Made by a program: the position numbers and the translations under genes. The notes beneath the pieces were generated by a model. The model saw only the letters and a program-made list of their open reading frames with translations. It made no database searches and had not been told where the DNA came from. Positions 7,682 to 17,348 of a DNA stretch of 64,000 nt are shown here, one piece after another; position 1 is the first letter of the stretch, and each line of letters begins with the position of its first letter. Source of the DNA: Oligoflexus tunisiensis (GTDB lineage: Bacteria > Bdellovibrionota_B > Oligoflexia > Oligoflexales > Oligoflexaceae); NCBI RefSeq assembly GCF_001748245.1, contig NZ_BDFO01000001.1, forward strand, positions 1,039,345-1,103,344, written 5' to 3'.

Positions 7682-9336
7682 TGCTCGTAGACGATCGGCT
7701 GATCCGCCAGCATCGCTTTGGAAATGACATGGCGGTATTTCGCCTCAACCTGATGACGCTTCACTTTCAAAGTCGGCGTCATCATTCCTCCATCGACGGT
7801 CCAGTCCTCGTGAATCAGAATGCAGCGGTTGATGCGCTCATGCTTGTCGAGCTTTTTATTCAGACGAAGCAGGGATTCCGAAAATTCCTTCAGAATCAAT
7901 TCCTGCGGCTGTTTGCGCGCTGATTCCGTGAGCACACACAGCGCCACCGGACTGGGCAGCGTATTGCCGGTGATGCAAAGCTGCTCAATATAGGGATTGT
8001 CAGCCAGGAAGTGATTTTCAATCGGCGCCGGAGCCACATACTTGCCGGTGTCTGTTTTGAAAATCTCCTTGATGCGGCCGGTGATTTTCAAACAGCCGTC
8101 GGCATCGATCTCACCCATGTCACCCGTGCGAATGGCACCATCGAACAGCACCTCCGCGGTGCTCGCCGGATCCTTGTAATAGCCCAGCATGGCAGCCTTG
8201 TTTTTAATCCAGATCTCGCCATTTTCCGCGATATTCACTTCCGTATGCGGCTGGGCGGCCCCCACGGTCCCGATCCTGTTTTTGCCGATGCGATTGGCGG
8301 TGGCATAGGCGAAGTTCTCGGTGAGGCCGTAGCCTTCGAGGATATCAATCCCGATCTTTTGATACCAGGCCTGCAGCGAGGGAGCTATCGGCGCCGCTCC
8401 GGAACCGATCGAACGGCACTTGTGAAGGCCGAGACCTTTGCGAATTTTCCGTTTGATCAGACCGGATACGACGGGAATGGCCAGCAGACGATCGAGTTTT
8501 TCCTGGGGAACCTTTTCCAGAATACCCTGCTGGAACTTTTTCCAAAGCCTTGGCACCGAGAAAAATGCGGTCGGCGCCACATCCCGCAGGTTCTGAGCGA
8601 AGGTGTCCAACGATTCCGCAAAGCTGATGGTGGCCCCACAATAAATGCCGTTCATTTCCACCAGCACCCGCTCGGCCACATGCGAGAGCGGAAGATAGGA
8701 GAAAAATCGATCCTCCGGACTACAATCGAATGTTTGCCTATAACCCATCGCGGCATGAGCGATCGTCCGGAAACTATGCATCACGCCTTTCGGAAAGCCT
8801 GTGGTTCCCGACGTATAAATAATGCTCGCCAGATCATCGGGATCCGGCCGGTACTGTCCTGTCAGGCCGGGGCCATTCTCCACCAGCTCCTTCCAATCGT
8901 GTTCAGCCTGCATCGGGTCCGGATAGGGGAAACGGATGCGCTTCACGCTCGCAGGAATGCCAGGCTCCATCTTCGGGCCTTCATCCAGTTTCCCAACAAA
9001 GATCACCTTGGTCTCGCTGTGCTGCAGGACATACTCAATCGAATCCGCCTGCTGGGTCGGATACAAAGGAACGCTCACACAACCGGCCATCATAATCGCC
9101 AGGTCGGCCATGATCCAGTGCGCGCAGTTTTTGGATAGGATCGCCACCCGATCCCCCTTTTGGCAACCCAGATCATGCAGGACCTGGGCCATGCGTCGCG
9201 CCTGACGCCCGGCTTCTCCCCAGGTGTATTCATGCCACTGGCCGTTGAGAGGCTGCCGCAGAAAAACGCGATTCGGATGATTTTTCTCGCGCTCATGGAA
9301 CATATCGAGTGGTGTTTTGAGCATAGGTTCACTCAT
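7666..9336 (-). CDS. Long-chain acyl-CoA synthetase (AMP-forming)
   Basis: 556 residues, with the start at 9336 preceded by GGGGGAAC. The longer frame to 9429 adds 31 residues without family character. Adenylate-forming motifs are clear: the P-loop IIYTSGTTGFPKG, the A5 motif EGYGLTEN, the RTGDMG aspartate and the hinge/A8 region ITGRIKEIFKT. The ERVLVEMNGIYCG and LPLSHVAER segments match the FadD15-like long-chain branch. It activates fatty acids to acyl-CoA through acyl-AMP. It ends inside the 3' end of the convergent P450 gene. Confidence 0.92.
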   Translation of the reverse strand: MSEPMLKTPLDMFHEREKNHPNRVFLRQPLNGQWHEYTWGEAGRQARRMAQVLHDLGCQKGDRVAILSKNCAHWIMADLAIMMAGCVSVPLYPTQQADSIEYVLQHSETKVIFVGKLDEGPKMEPGIPASVKRIRFPYPDPMQAEHDWKELVENGPGLTGQYRPDPDDLASIIYTSGTTGFPKGVMHSFRTIAHAAMGYRQTFDCSPEDRFFSYLPLSHVAERVLVEMNGIYCGATISFAESLDTFAQNLRDVAPTAFFSVPRLWKKFQQGILEKVPQEKLDRLLAIPVVSGLIKRKIRKGLGLHKCRSIGSGAAPIAPSLQAWYQKIGIDILEGYGLTENFAYATANRIGKNRIGTVGAAQPHTEVNIAENGEIWIKNKAAMLGYYKDPASTAEVLFDGAIRTGDMGEIDADGCLKITGRIKEIFKTDTGKYVAPAPIENHFLADNPYIEQLCITGNTLPSPVALCVLTESARKQPQELILKEFSESLLRLNKKLDKHERINRCILIHEDWTVDGGMMTPTLKVKRHQVEAKYRHVISKAMLADQPIVYEHHLPQ

Positions 9337-9541
9337 GGTATGCCGTTCCCCCTGTTGATTGAAAGATGAGCTGTTGATAGCAGTTATGCCAGTTGTGAGA
9401 AAGAGGAAACTGGAGGGGTTTCCATTCATTTCAGAATGTTTTGTGGGGTTTCACGGACGCATTCAGAATTTATGAACAGGAGCACAATCGTAAACCCCAG
9501 CCTGCGGAATAACACCGTCCCTCCTGCCGTGCTCGCCCCTG

Positions 9542-9550
9542 TGGTATGAT
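9542..9550 (+). promoter_or_regulatory. Extended -10 promoter candidate
   Basis: TGG followed by TATGAT forms an extended -10 box. The -35 position (about 9522) shows no good match, which is normal for extended -10 promoters. Transcription would begin near 9557, just ahead of the AGGAGG ribosome site at 9592-9597. Confidence 0.4.
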
Positions 9551-9609
9551 GGGTGACATCCGCTCATTTTTGTCTTTTTCATCCGAAGGCCAGGAGGCTG
9601 GGATTGATT

Positions 9610-10569
9610 ATGCAGGAGTCAAAGGGCGCCAAGGTCCTGTTGGGATTGGCCTTGTCCACAAGTCTTGGGGCGTGCGGCATCATCATTGGCAACCCGGGAA
9701 ATCCCGCAGAGGGCGGGGATCAAACCGGGTTTGTTCAGACCATCAACTATGATATCCCCACCAGCGTGTCCGGTTACGAACTGGCCCCCGAACTGCCCGA
9801 TCGCATCTTTGAAGATTCCGCCCGCAGGATTGATGAGACCATCGATCGGGTCAATCAAATGATCAGTCGACTCAACGCAGATGCTGTTCAGTCAGTGGGT
9901 GATTTTACGGGTAAGGGCGCGGACGGCAAGGTCAGCGGCCGCATTCTGGAACTCACAGATCACCCGGACGGCTATGTGTACCAGGCCGTGATCTGTTACG
10001 ACAGCACGCCCTTTCAAATTGTGGAGTGGACGCCGGCGACCGGTTCGGTGCATACGATCCGCGATCACGCCATCGATCCGGTCGATGCGCGGCGCAAGAG
10101 CAACATGCTCTCCGAAATCACCTATACGAAGGGAACGCGATCCAGTATCGATGTCTGGCTGACCGCCACTCCAGGCCAGCCTTTGCCCGGTGCGGACGGC
10201 AGCCATCTGGCCGATCACACGGTGGGCACGTATGAGAACGGAACCTTTACCCTGGCCGGTGTTCATAACTGGTATGAGGAAGCCGCAACGATCCAGGATG
10301 AAGGCGATGAGTATTTTGCGGGATTATTCGATGATGCCGGTGTCGGCGAATTCGTGACCTATAATATCTTTCGTCCCGACTGCAATACGACCGTCTTTGA
10401 TGAGGCAGCGGATGCTCCTTCCTGGTGTGGAGGCCGTCCTCTCCCTGACGGCACGACCTATACGGCGGAGCAAAGAGCCGAAGCCTGGCAAAGGCTGAAA
10501 GGGATCGCCGTTCCCGGCAAGGCCAGTCTGAAAGTTCCGGCCCTGCCGTCCGATCTCAGCTGCCCCTAA
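9610..10569 (+). CDS. Lipoprotein of unknown function
   Basis: 319 residues. The ATG at 9610 is 12 bases from AGGAGG. An in-frame TTG at 9604 sits at the optimal six-base spacing and may be the true start, adding two residues. The signal ends in the lipobox LGAC. The mature protein has no motif I recognise. It is rich in Asp and Gly, with a helical stretch around residues 55-80 (RRIDETIDRVNQMISRL) and late cysteines (DCNTTVF, SWCGG, LSC). It lies 10 bases ahead of the DUF4423 gene, so the two probably form an operon. Confidence 0.75.
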   Translation: MQESKGAKVLLGLALSTSLGACGIIIGNPGNPAEGGDQTGFVQTINYDIPTSVSGYELAPELPDRIFEDSARRIDETIDRVNQMISRLNADAVQSVGDFTGKGADGKVSGRILELTDHPDGYVYQAVICYDSTPFQIVEWTPATGSVHTIRDHAIDPVDARRKSNMLSEITYTKGTRSSIDVWLTATPGQPLPGADGSHLADHTVGTYENGTFTLAGVHNWYEEAATIQDEGDEYFAGLFDDAGVGEFVTYNIFRPDCNTTVFDEAADAPSWCGGRPLPDGTTYTAEQRAEAWQRLKGIAVPGKASLKVPALPSDLSCP

Positions 10570-10579
10570 CGAGAGCCGC

Positions 10580-12328
10580 ATGAATAAAATCCCAGATAAA
10601 CTCAAAGTTGAATTTGATGCCAGGCGTTATAAGTTTCTGCTGCATGTCCACGCCGACTCCTTGAAAGCCTGGGAAACGCCTCCGCTTCATCTCGTGGAGG
10701 CGGCCGTCAAATCCCAGGTGGATCTGCACATTCCCGACCGTCTGCATCATCTTCACTTGACGGTGGATCGACTCAAAGGCGTTTGGAACGCCTTGCCGCG
10801 TTATCCTGAGATCAAGGTGATCCAGGTGGTGGTGGCCGAACTCTATCCCGACCTTCCCGGCTTTGTCGTGGATATCGATACCACGCATGACGATCAGGTC
10901 CTGATCACGCTGCCCTCGCGAAACGAGCTTGTCCTGTCGTGGCATCCCGCCTGGCTGGAAGCCTATGCCAACCTCAAACTCTTCAACGCAGGCATCAAGG
11001 GCACTCTGAATCCCGCCCAGCTTCGGATGGCCTATACCCGGGCCTCGCAGTTTCACGAGCCCATCGTCAACCATCCCATCAGTTTCGCCGCTCGTTCGAA
11101 TCCCACGAAAGCCGGCAAGGATTATCACCTTCTGGTCCACCCCGTGCGGCACGAGATGGAGCTGGTGGTCGGTTCCGTTCACAATCTGCTGCAGGAAAAC
11201 GTCCAAAAGCAGCTGTTCGAGGAAATGGATGAAGCGGGTTGGAAGCTCGTTCACAGCTCGGGCCGCACGCCTTTTTTCAAGGACTTTCGCAAGGTCATCC
11301 GCCGCAGCCTTGAACTGGTTCAGAATCAGCCCCAGGCGATCGGTCTGGAGCTGCCGCTGGTGCTGCCCGCCGGTTTTTTTCTGAAAGAGGAAAACCAGAG
11401 TCCGCGCCTTTCCGAATTGAAAACCATCGCGGCCTATTTTCAGGCCCGTGATCCCGCGAAGGCGACCCATCAGGTCTCCTTTTTCCATCGGGATGAAATG
11501 AGCGCAAGGCAGCGTCTTCTGACAAAGCGCGGCATTCCCGGAGCGGCCTCGCTTTATCCCGTGAGTGCCCTGCACCTGATGGAAACCGAACTCGCGCGAG
11601 ATTTCCTGGATTTCGCCAAACTCGGACGCTCCACGTTCCTAAGCAGTCAGCGCGAATTGCAGGCCATGGTGTTTACCATCCCCGGAGCCAGCGCGGAACG
11701 ATATGCCCGGGAAATGGAATGTGTCTGGCGTGACTTTATCCGGACGTATGGAACGAACAAGGAGGATGGCCAGTGCATCACCATTCTCAGCCATTTTTTT
11801 CCGCTGTCGGTGAACCCTCACGCTCGCAAACCGCAATCCCAGGGACGGAAAAAACAGGATCATGATGGGGCCAGCTGGCTGCCCATGATCGTTCGGGAAA
11901 TCATTGCCCTTCCCGCGGTTCCCGCTGATCCTGCGGCCATAGCCTCCTGCCTCGCGCCGAATGTCTCCGGGACGGCGGTGAAGAAGGCGCTCGATTCCCT
12001 CCTGGCAATGGGCATGATCAGTTATGATCCGAACCAGCGCCGCTATCATCAAAGAGAGCGCAACGTGGTCACGGGGGACGAAAAAGCCCACGAAAAAATT
12101 CTGCGGATCCATGAAGAGATGTCTGAGCTGGCGGCGGCTGTCCTGGACGATCCGCCCGACACCATGCGTTCGCTGGCGATCCATGTCCTCATTGATTCGC
12201 AGTCGTTCGATGTCGCAAGGCAAAAGATCCGGGAATGGCTGCACGGCCTTCTGGATCGCACCGGCAAGGAACGCGATCAGGATCAGGTGTTTCAGCTCAG
12301 CATTCAAATGTTTCAGGGTCCGACCTGA
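10580..12328 (+). CDS. Tandem DUF4423 (TIGR02147-type) protein with an unknown N-terminal domain
   Basis: 582 residues. Residues about 430-582 match the DUF4423/TIGR02147 layout: WLPMIVREIIALP, a winged-helix-like KKALDSLLAMGMISYD, a conserved middle, and the terminal DQVFQLSIQMF. A second, shorter copy of the family end is visible at about 335-412 (STFLSSQRELQAMVFTIP, then CITILSHFFPLS). The first 330 residues are unfamiliar. DUF4423 proteins are abundant in Bdellovibrionota and Fibrobacterota and are thought to be regulators. There is no signal peptide, so the protein is cytoplasmic. It lies 10 bp behind a lipoprotein gene. Confidence 0.7.
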   Translation: MNKIPDKLKVEFDARRYKFLLHVHADSLKAWETPPLHLVEAAVKSQVDLHIPDRLHHLHLTVDRLKGVWNALPRYPEIKVIQVVVAELYPDLPGFVVDIDTTHDDQVLITLPSRNELVLSWHPAWLEAYANLKLFNAGIKGTLNPAQLRMAYTRASQFHEPIVNHPISFAARSNPTKAGKDYHLLVHPVRHEMELVVGSVHNLLQENVQKQLFEEMDEAGWKLVHSSGRTPFFKDFRKVIRRSLELVQNQPQAIGLELPLVLPAGFFLKEENQSPRLSELKTIAAYFQARDPAKATHQVSFFHRDEMSARQRLLTKRGIPGAASLYPVSALHLMETELARDFLDFAKLGRSTFLSSQRELQAMVFTIPGASAERYAREMECVWRDFIRTYGTNKEDGQCITILSHFFPLSVNPHARKPQSQGRKKQDHDGASWLPMIVREIIALPAVPADPAAIASCLAPNVSGTAVKKALDSLLAMGMISYDPNQRRYHQRERNVVTGDEKAHEKILRIHEEMSELAAAVLDDPPDTMRSLAIHVLIDSQSFDVARQKIREWLHGLLDRTGKERDQDQVFQLSIQMFQGPT

Positions 12329-12337
12329 CCCCGCGTT

Positions 12338-12970
12338 TTATGGGCAACGGGCCCAGCTCAATTTCCATTTCTGATCATGAAAGTCACCAATCAAACTATC
12401 CGCGCCCATCACACCCGCGGCATTGGGATACCTCGTCCGGTCGTTATTCCAGACGCGGATGGCGGTTTTAATATTCAAGGCACGTTTGGTCTCACAGGAC
12501 GACCAGAGCTTGTCATGCAGCTTGACGTCCTGTTGAAAGTGGAAAGGATTCTGCTGCGGGCCCTTTTTGGTGTTGGTGAATTCGCCCTGTTTGTCGGTGG
12601 CCTGGTAGTAATAGCTCGTTTTATGCTCGGCATGGATCCCTTCATCGAGATTCATATAACCCGCATAATCAAAGCCTGCGACCGCAAAGCGCCAGCCGGG
12701 GGGAACCCTGAGATTGACTGTGACCTGGCAGGCCCGACGGCCATCACTCGGACTCAGATGAGGCGCCGCCTCCGCGATGTAATTGCGAAAAATGAGGGAA
12801 AAACTGAGGCGATCCGCGGCTACATTCTTGTCGACACTCCCCGGTGGGCAGCCATCACCATTGAAGATGACGTCCGTGATTTCGAAATAATCGGGCACCA
12901 TTTCCTGCCCTTCCGTCGGGGCTGTCAGACTTAGCAGACAGCTCCCTATGAGGAAATACGGCATTCGCAT
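12338..12970 (-). CDS. DUF4360 domain secreted protein
   Basis: 210 residues, with a strong AAGGAG site before the ATG at 12970. The signal peptide ends near APTEG. The mature part follows the DUF4360 pattern: FNGDGCPPGSV near the start, LSFSLIFRNY, CQVTVNLRVPPGWRFAV, then a late Cys pair (SSCE and WARCP). Family members are small secreted proteins of fungi and of some Gram-negative bacteria, with no known biochemical role. The gene is convergent with the DUF4423 gene, nine bases apart. Confidence 0.8.
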   Translation of the reverse strand: MRMPYFLIGSCLLSLTAPTEGQEMVPDYFEITDVIFNGDGCPPGSVDKNVAADRLSFSLIFRNYIAEAAPHLSPSDGRRACQVTVNLRVPPGWRFAVAGFDYAGYMNLDEGIHAEHKTSYYYQATDKQGEFTNTKKGPQQNPFHFQQDVKLHDKLWSSCETKRALNIKTAIRVWNNDRTRYPNAAGVMGADSLIGDFHDQKWKLSWARCP

Positions 12971-13178
12971 AAACTTCTCCTTTAAAGAGCAATTTCCAGA
13001 CTCACATTAACAAATTATTGTCGAGACTCAAGACGAAGTCAGGAGCTGTCGCCAGGCCCTGGCTTCAGGCTGTGAATTGTGTTCACCGAGTGAACGAAGC
13101 TGGCAGAACGCGGATGGGGGGAACATCCCAGCCGCCACCCCCGCATGGCAGGGATGGTGGACGGGAAAGGCCGGCGGA

Positions 13179-14525
13179 TTAGACTTTTTTGGACATCCAT
13201 TCCACCAAATCAATTTTGGTGAGGATATGCAGCGGATGGTTCTGCTTGTCGAGGACGATCGCCAGGCCCGACTTCATGATGGCGCCCTGCAGCGAACTGA
13301 TGGGTGTGTTCAGTTCCACCGTGGGGACCGAGCGTTCCATGATCGCACCCACCTTCTCATCCACGGCATCCGTGGAGCTGAGGAAGTGCAGAAGGTGATC
13401 CTCGGTCAGAATCCCGACCAGGTAGTTGTTGTTCAGAACCGGCAGCTGCGAGATGCACTGGGTCCGCATCAGCTCAATGGCTTTTGCCGCGCTTTCATCG
13501 ACGCTGACCGTGATGAGATTGCGTTTGGGCTTCGCTTCCACGAGGCGTTGCACCGTTCCTTCCAGCGCCGAGGGGCCGGAGAAGCTGTTATCCGCCATCC
13601 ACTTGTCATCGACGAATTTCGTCATGTAGTTGCGCACGCCGTCGGCCAGCAGAACCACACAGTTTTGGCCTCTTTTCAACCTTTTGGCTTCCCTCAAGGC
13701 CGCAAACAGAGCGGAACCTGACGAACCACCGCAGAGCAGACCTTCCTCGCGAATCAAACGTCGCGCGAGCAGGAAGGATTGCCGATCGTTGGTCTTGACC
13801 CAGGTCTGCACCAGCTCACGGTCGAGCACATCGGGGATGAAGTCATAGCCGATGCCTTCCACTTTATAGGACGCGACCTCGGTGCCACCGCCCAGGATCG
13901 AACCTTCAGGGTCCGCGCCGATGATAATGCAGTCGGGGCAGGCTTCCTTCAGACGCTTGGCCACACCGGTAATGGTCCCGCCGGTCCCGGCGCCGATCAC
14001 GACCATATCCACCTTGCCGTTCAGATCGCGCAGGATCTCTTCCGCGGTGGTTTCATAATGCACATTGGGGTTGGAGGGGTTGGAATACTGGTCCAGGATA
14101 TGCGCGTTGGGCAATTCCTTTTGCAGACGCTTGGCCACGCTGATATGGCTTTCCGGAGCATCCCAGGCCGCTTCGGTTGGGGTCCGGATAATTTCGGCGC
14201 CCAGTGCTTCCAGCACCACCTGCTTTTCCCGGCTCATTTTTTCGGGCATGGTAATGATGACACGATAGCCGCGCACGGCACCGGCCAAAGCGATACCGAT
14301 CCCGGTATTGCCGCTGGTGGGCTCAATCAGCGTGTCGCCTGGCTTGATCCGGCCCTGTTTCTCGGCGTCCGTGACCATCCGATAGCCGATACGATCCTTG
14401 ACTGAACCGCCTGGGTTCATGAATTCGCATTTGGCGTAGAGATTACAGGCGAGATTGCTGCCGACCCTATGGAGTTTCACCAAAGGCGTATTGCCAATCG
14501 CATCGAGAATGGTTTCGCAAAGCAT
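13179..14525 (-). CDS. cbs: Cystathionine beta-synthase (PLP enzyme with CBS domain pair)
   Basis: 448 residues, starting at 14525 after AGGAAGGA. The longer frame to 14627 is unlikely. The fold-type II PLP enzyme covers residues 1-320, with the PLP lysine K43 in NPGGSVKDRIG, the substrate loop EPTSGNTGIG and the phosphate loop GTGGTITG. Residues about 330-448 carry two CBS domains (ISQLPVLNNNYLVGILTED and the closing LTKIDLVEWM). This combination is typical of cystathionine beta-synthase, which condenses serine and homocysteine. A cysteine synthase with CBS domains cannot be fully excluded. Confidence 0.88.
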   Translation of the reverse strand: MLCETILDAIGNTPLVKLHRVGSNLACNLYAKCEFMNPGGSVKDRIGYRMVTDAEKQGRIKPGDTLIEPTSGNTGIGIALAGAVRGYRVIITMPEKMSREKQVVLEALGAEIIRTPTEAAWDAPESHISVAKRLQKELPNAHILDQYSNPSNPNVHYETTAEEILRDLNGKVDMVVIGAGTGGTITGVAKRLKEACPDCIIIGADPEGSILGGGTEVASYKVEGIGYDFIPDVLDRELVQTWVKTNDRQSFLLARRLIREEGLLCGGSSGSALFAALREAKRLKRGQNCVVLLADGVRNYMTKFVDDKWMADNSFSGPSALEGTVQRLVEAKPKRNLITVSVDESAAKAIELMRTQCISQLPVLNNNYLVGILTEDHLLHFLSSTDAVDEKVGAIMERSVPTVELNTPISSLQGAIMKSGLAIVLDKQNHPLHILTKIDLVEWMSKKV

Positions 14526-14856
14526 GCACTTATCCTTCCTAGTAGGGGAAAAACAGGACCAATCCCCCGGTTTTACCTGAAGCTGCCAGTGAGTTGTCAA
14601 TCCCTGTGTGAACTGGCTCTTATCCACCTTCCATAATTAACAGGAATGCACAGGAATTTCGAGGTCATGTCGAGCAGTAACAAAATCTTGACGCCGTGCA
14701 CTCGTTGACAGGCAAGGGTGTCAGTGAAACAATAATGAATGATATCTCGTCATATTCTTGACCAGGCCGGTTTTTCGGAGTCCCCGGACTCACAGCAACT
14801 TGTCACACTGGCCGTAAACTTCGGTTTCCAGACAATTCACCACTGCGGGCTATGGC
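14526..14856. other. Divergent intergenic region between cbs and pilM
   Basis: 331 bp with no open frame of note. It should hold the cbs promoter on the minus strand, which I could not pin down, and the pil operon promoter. No riboswitch-like structure was recognised. Confidence 0.4.
14705..14733 (+). promoter_or_regulatory. Candidate sigma70-type promoter for the pil operon
   Basis: A perfect -35 TTGACA (14705-14710) is followed after 17 bases by AACAAT (14728-14733, four of six matches). It lies about 120 bases ahead of pilM. Confidence 0.4.
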
Positions 14857-15924
14857 ATGCTATTTAAAAAACCATTGCTGGCCATCGACATCGGTTCCTC
14901 CTCGATCAAGGCGATCGAAATGTCGGGCGGGCAACAGAAAAAGCTCCACAATTTAGGCATCGAACTGCTGCCGCGTGGAGCGATTGAGGCCGGAATCATT
15001 CGTGAGTCCGAAGTGGTCTCGCGGGCTTTGAAAAAACTGATGGATCGTCTCGGTATCTCAACCAAGGCCCGGCGTGTGGCCATCTCCGTCTCGGGCGTAT
15101 CCACTCTCATCAAGCGGGTCACCGTGAATGTGGAAGAGGATACGGATACGGACGAGGCGCTCTACGAGGAAGCCAAGCAGCAGTTCCATTCGAATCTTGA
15201 TGAGATGTACTTTAGGCATCAGGAAATTGAATCCGCCTTTGTGGATGAGGGACAGCGTTCCTTTATCCTTGTTGCTGCGAAAATCGAAACCATTGAGCAG
15301 TATGTCGAGCTCATCCATCGCGTGGGTTTGAAAGTCGGCATCACGGATTGCGACGTTTTCTGTCTCGCCAACATGTTCGATCATAACTATCCCGTGGCGG
15401 ATGCCCTGACGATGGCCGTCAATATCGGGGCCAGCGCCACGCAGGTGATCTTCCTCTACAATGGGGAATTCCTGTTCTCTCGTGAGTTCTTCACCGGCGG
15501 CAACGATATCAGCGCCCGCATCGCCGAGAATCTGCGGGTGGACTTTGATAATGCCGAATCCCTGAAAATCTCCGCCTCGATGGGCGATCAGGCGATAGCT
15601 GATCGGGTGCGTCCGGCCATCCAGGAAATCAATGATCAGATCGCGGTCGAAATCAATACGACGCTGACCTATTTCCAAAGCGAGGAAATGAGCGGGCGTT
15701 TTGAGAAGGTCGACCATATTTTCCTGGCCGGTGGTGCCGCCAGCACGCTGGATCTCGGCTCCACCATTTCCTCGGTTTTAAGAGCCCCGGTGCAGGTGAT
15801 CAATCCCTTTCAAAGGATTGACATCAAACCCTCGGGCATCGACATGGACTATATCATGACTCAGGGTTCGCTGTTCGGCATCAGCGTGGGCCTGGGTTTG
15901 CGTGACTTCACAGATGTTGGCTAA
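14857..15924 (+). CDS. pilM: Type IV pilus inner-membrane platform protein PilM
   Basis: 355 residues, the family norm. It is an actin-like (FtsA/PilM) protein, with the first nucleotide loop at LLAIDIGSSSIKAIEM, AISVSGVSTLIKRV, the second phosphate loop AVNIGASATQVIFL, and IFLAGGAASTLDLG near the end. PilM sits on the cytoplasmic face and binds the N-terminal tail of PilN, linking the pilus motor to the PilNOP alignment complex. It is first in the cluster pilM-N-O-P-Q. The ribosome site is weak. Confidence 0.95.
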   Translation: MLFKKPLLAIDIGSSSIKAIEMSGGQQKKLHNLGIELLPRGAIEAGIIRESEVVSRALKKLMDRLGISTKARRVAISVSGVSTLIKRVTVNVEEDTDTDEALYEEAKQQFHSNLDEMYFRHQEIESAFVDEGQRSFILVAAKIETIEQYVELIHRVGLKVGITDCDVFCLANMFDHNYPVADALTMAVNIGASATQVIFLYNGEFLFSREFFTGGNDISARIAENLRVDFDNAESLKISASMGDQAIADRVRPAIQEINDQIAVEINTTLTYFQSEEMSGRFEKVDHIFLAGGAASTLDLGSTISSVLRAPVQVINPFQRIDIKPSGIDMDYIMTQGSLFGISVGLGLRDFTDVG

Positions 15925-15939
15925 GAGGATGACGGGCCC

Positions 15940-16746
15940 GTGATTAAAATAAACCTCACACCGGTTGAAGAACTCGAGAATCCCTACTGGTGGATTCCGG
16001 ATCTATCCGTGCTGCTGGTCATACTGCTCCTGAGCCTCGGCGGCGTCTACATTTACGTGAGCTCCGTGGAGGCTGAAATCGCGGCACTGGAAGCGGACAA
16101 GAACCGCATGGCGGCGGAAACCCAGGCGCTTGCCTCGGAAGTGGAACGCTACAACTCCCTGAATCAAAAGATCGAGCTCCTGGAGTCGAAAAAATTCTCA
16201 CTGAAGCGCATCACCGAATCGAAACTGGTGCGGTTCCTGCCCATCATCCTCCTCGAGAATATTCAGAACCTGAAACCGTCAGGTGTTTGGCTGACCGCGC
16301 TGGCCTTTATCGACAAGAAAGCGGACGGCCAGCAGGCGCCGCCTCCTGATATGAATCAACCGATGGCGGCCAATGGCGCCGCTCCGGGTGCGCCCCAGGC
16401 AGCCATTCCACTGGATGGTGCCGGTGCGGAATATCCCTTCGTCATTGAAATCAGCGGCAGTGCCACGAGCAACGTGCAGATTGCCGAATTCATGATGGCC
16501 CTTAAGACGACCCAGAATCAGGCCTATGAAAAGTCTGATCTGCGCACGCAGCTTTTCTTCAGCGATGTGGCGCTTAACTTTTCCCAGGTCTCGACGCAGA
16601 AAATGGATGGCAAATCCTCTGACTACGTCAACTTCAAGTTGCAGCTCAACTCACGTGAACGCACCGGTCGCGATACGGATAGTACAGGTAAATTCAGCCA
16701 GTTTATCGATGATTTCCGTCGCAACGGTCAGGCCAGTATGAACTGA
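15940..16746 (+). CDS. pilN: Type IV pilus assembly protein PilN
   Basis: 268 residues with a GTG start 15 bases after pilM. The N-terminus IKINLTPVEELENP matches the conserved PilN segment that binds PilM. One membrane helix (about 22-44) and a coiled coil (45-85) follow, then the PilN periplasmic domain. It is longer than usual because a Pro/Ala-rich linker is inserted at about residues 127-153 (QQAPPPDMNQPMAANGAAPG). It pairs with PilO in the inner-membrane alignment subcomplex. Confidence 0.93.
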   Translation: MIKINLTPVEELENPYWWIPDLSVLLVILLLSLGGVYIYVSSVEAEIAALEADKNRMAAETQALASEVERYNSLNQKIELLESKKFSLKRITESKLVRFLPIILLENIQNLKPSGVWLTALAFIDKKADGQQAPPPDMNQPMAANGAAPGAPQAAIPLDGAGAEYPFVIEISGSATSNVQIAEFMMALKTTQNQAYEKSDLRTQLFFSDVALNFSQVSTQKMDGKSSDYVNFKLQLNSRERTGRDTDSTGKFSQFIDDFRRNGQASMN

Positions 16747-16753
16747 GGACGCC

Positions 16754-17347
16754 ATGGAATTGGAAGATCTGATCGACAAGTACCGCAATTCCAAACGCCA
16801 GGTCCGTTATGGGCTCGTGGGGCTGTTGGCCTTGCTGCCGGCCCTTAATACCTGGTTCAATCAAGGGGAATCCCTTGAAGCCAGGCGGACGCAAGCGGAA
16901 GTGGACGTCGCAACCGAACGTCAGAAGTTTGAAGCGGCCAAACAAAAAGTGGCGGAGCTTCCGGCGCTGATGGCCAGGCTTTCAGAAATTGAAGAGGAGC
17001 TCAAGCGCGCCAAGCAGATTCTGCCGGATCGCATTGAAATGGATGGCATACTCGCTTCGCTCGGCAACCTGGAAAAGGAACTTGATGTGAAAATCGCCAA
17101 GTTCACACCGGGGCAGGAGTATCAGCCCAATCCGACTTTGGAATACAAGGAAATGCCGGTGGATCTCGTGCTGCAGGCCAGCTTTCCGCAAACGATGCGC
17201 TTTCTGGATCGCCTGGTCCATATGCCGAACCTGACTCATGTGCGCAATATTCAATTCGGCAATAGCGTGCAGGATATGACCAAGAAACCCGGCGAACCTC
17301 CGCTTCTGGAAACCAGTGCGCGTTTGATTCTGTTCAAGGGGATGTAA
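16754..17347 (+). CDS. pilO: Type IV pilus assembly protein PilO
   Basis: 197 residues, starting seven bases after pilN. A membrane helix at about 20-33 (LVGLLALLPALNTWF), a coiled coil to about residue 95, then a ferredoxin-like periplasmic domain with the PilO signature VDLVLQASFPQTMRFLDRL. It forms the PilN-PilO heterodimer that positions the secretin over the motor. Confidence 0.93.
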   Translation: MELEDLIDKYRNSKRQVRYGLVGLLALLPALNTWFNQGESLEARRTQAEVDVATERQKFEAAKQKVAELPALMARLSEIEEELKRAKQILPDRIEMDGILASLGNLEKELDVKIAKFTPGQEYQPNPTLEYKEMPVDLVLQASFPQTMRFLDRLVHMPNLTHVRNIQFGNSVQDMTKKPGEPPLLETSARLILFKGM

Positions 17348-17348
17348 G

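Noticed and set aside
11089..11104. A GTTCGAATCCC stretch resembling a tRNA T-arm
   Set aside because: It lies inside the DUF4423 coding frame and no acceptor, D-arm or anticodon stem can be drawn around it.
13081..13095. GTTCAC/GTGAAC hairpin after the cbs gene
   Set aside because: A 6 bp stem with a three-base loop and no U-tract does not make a convincing terminator or operator.
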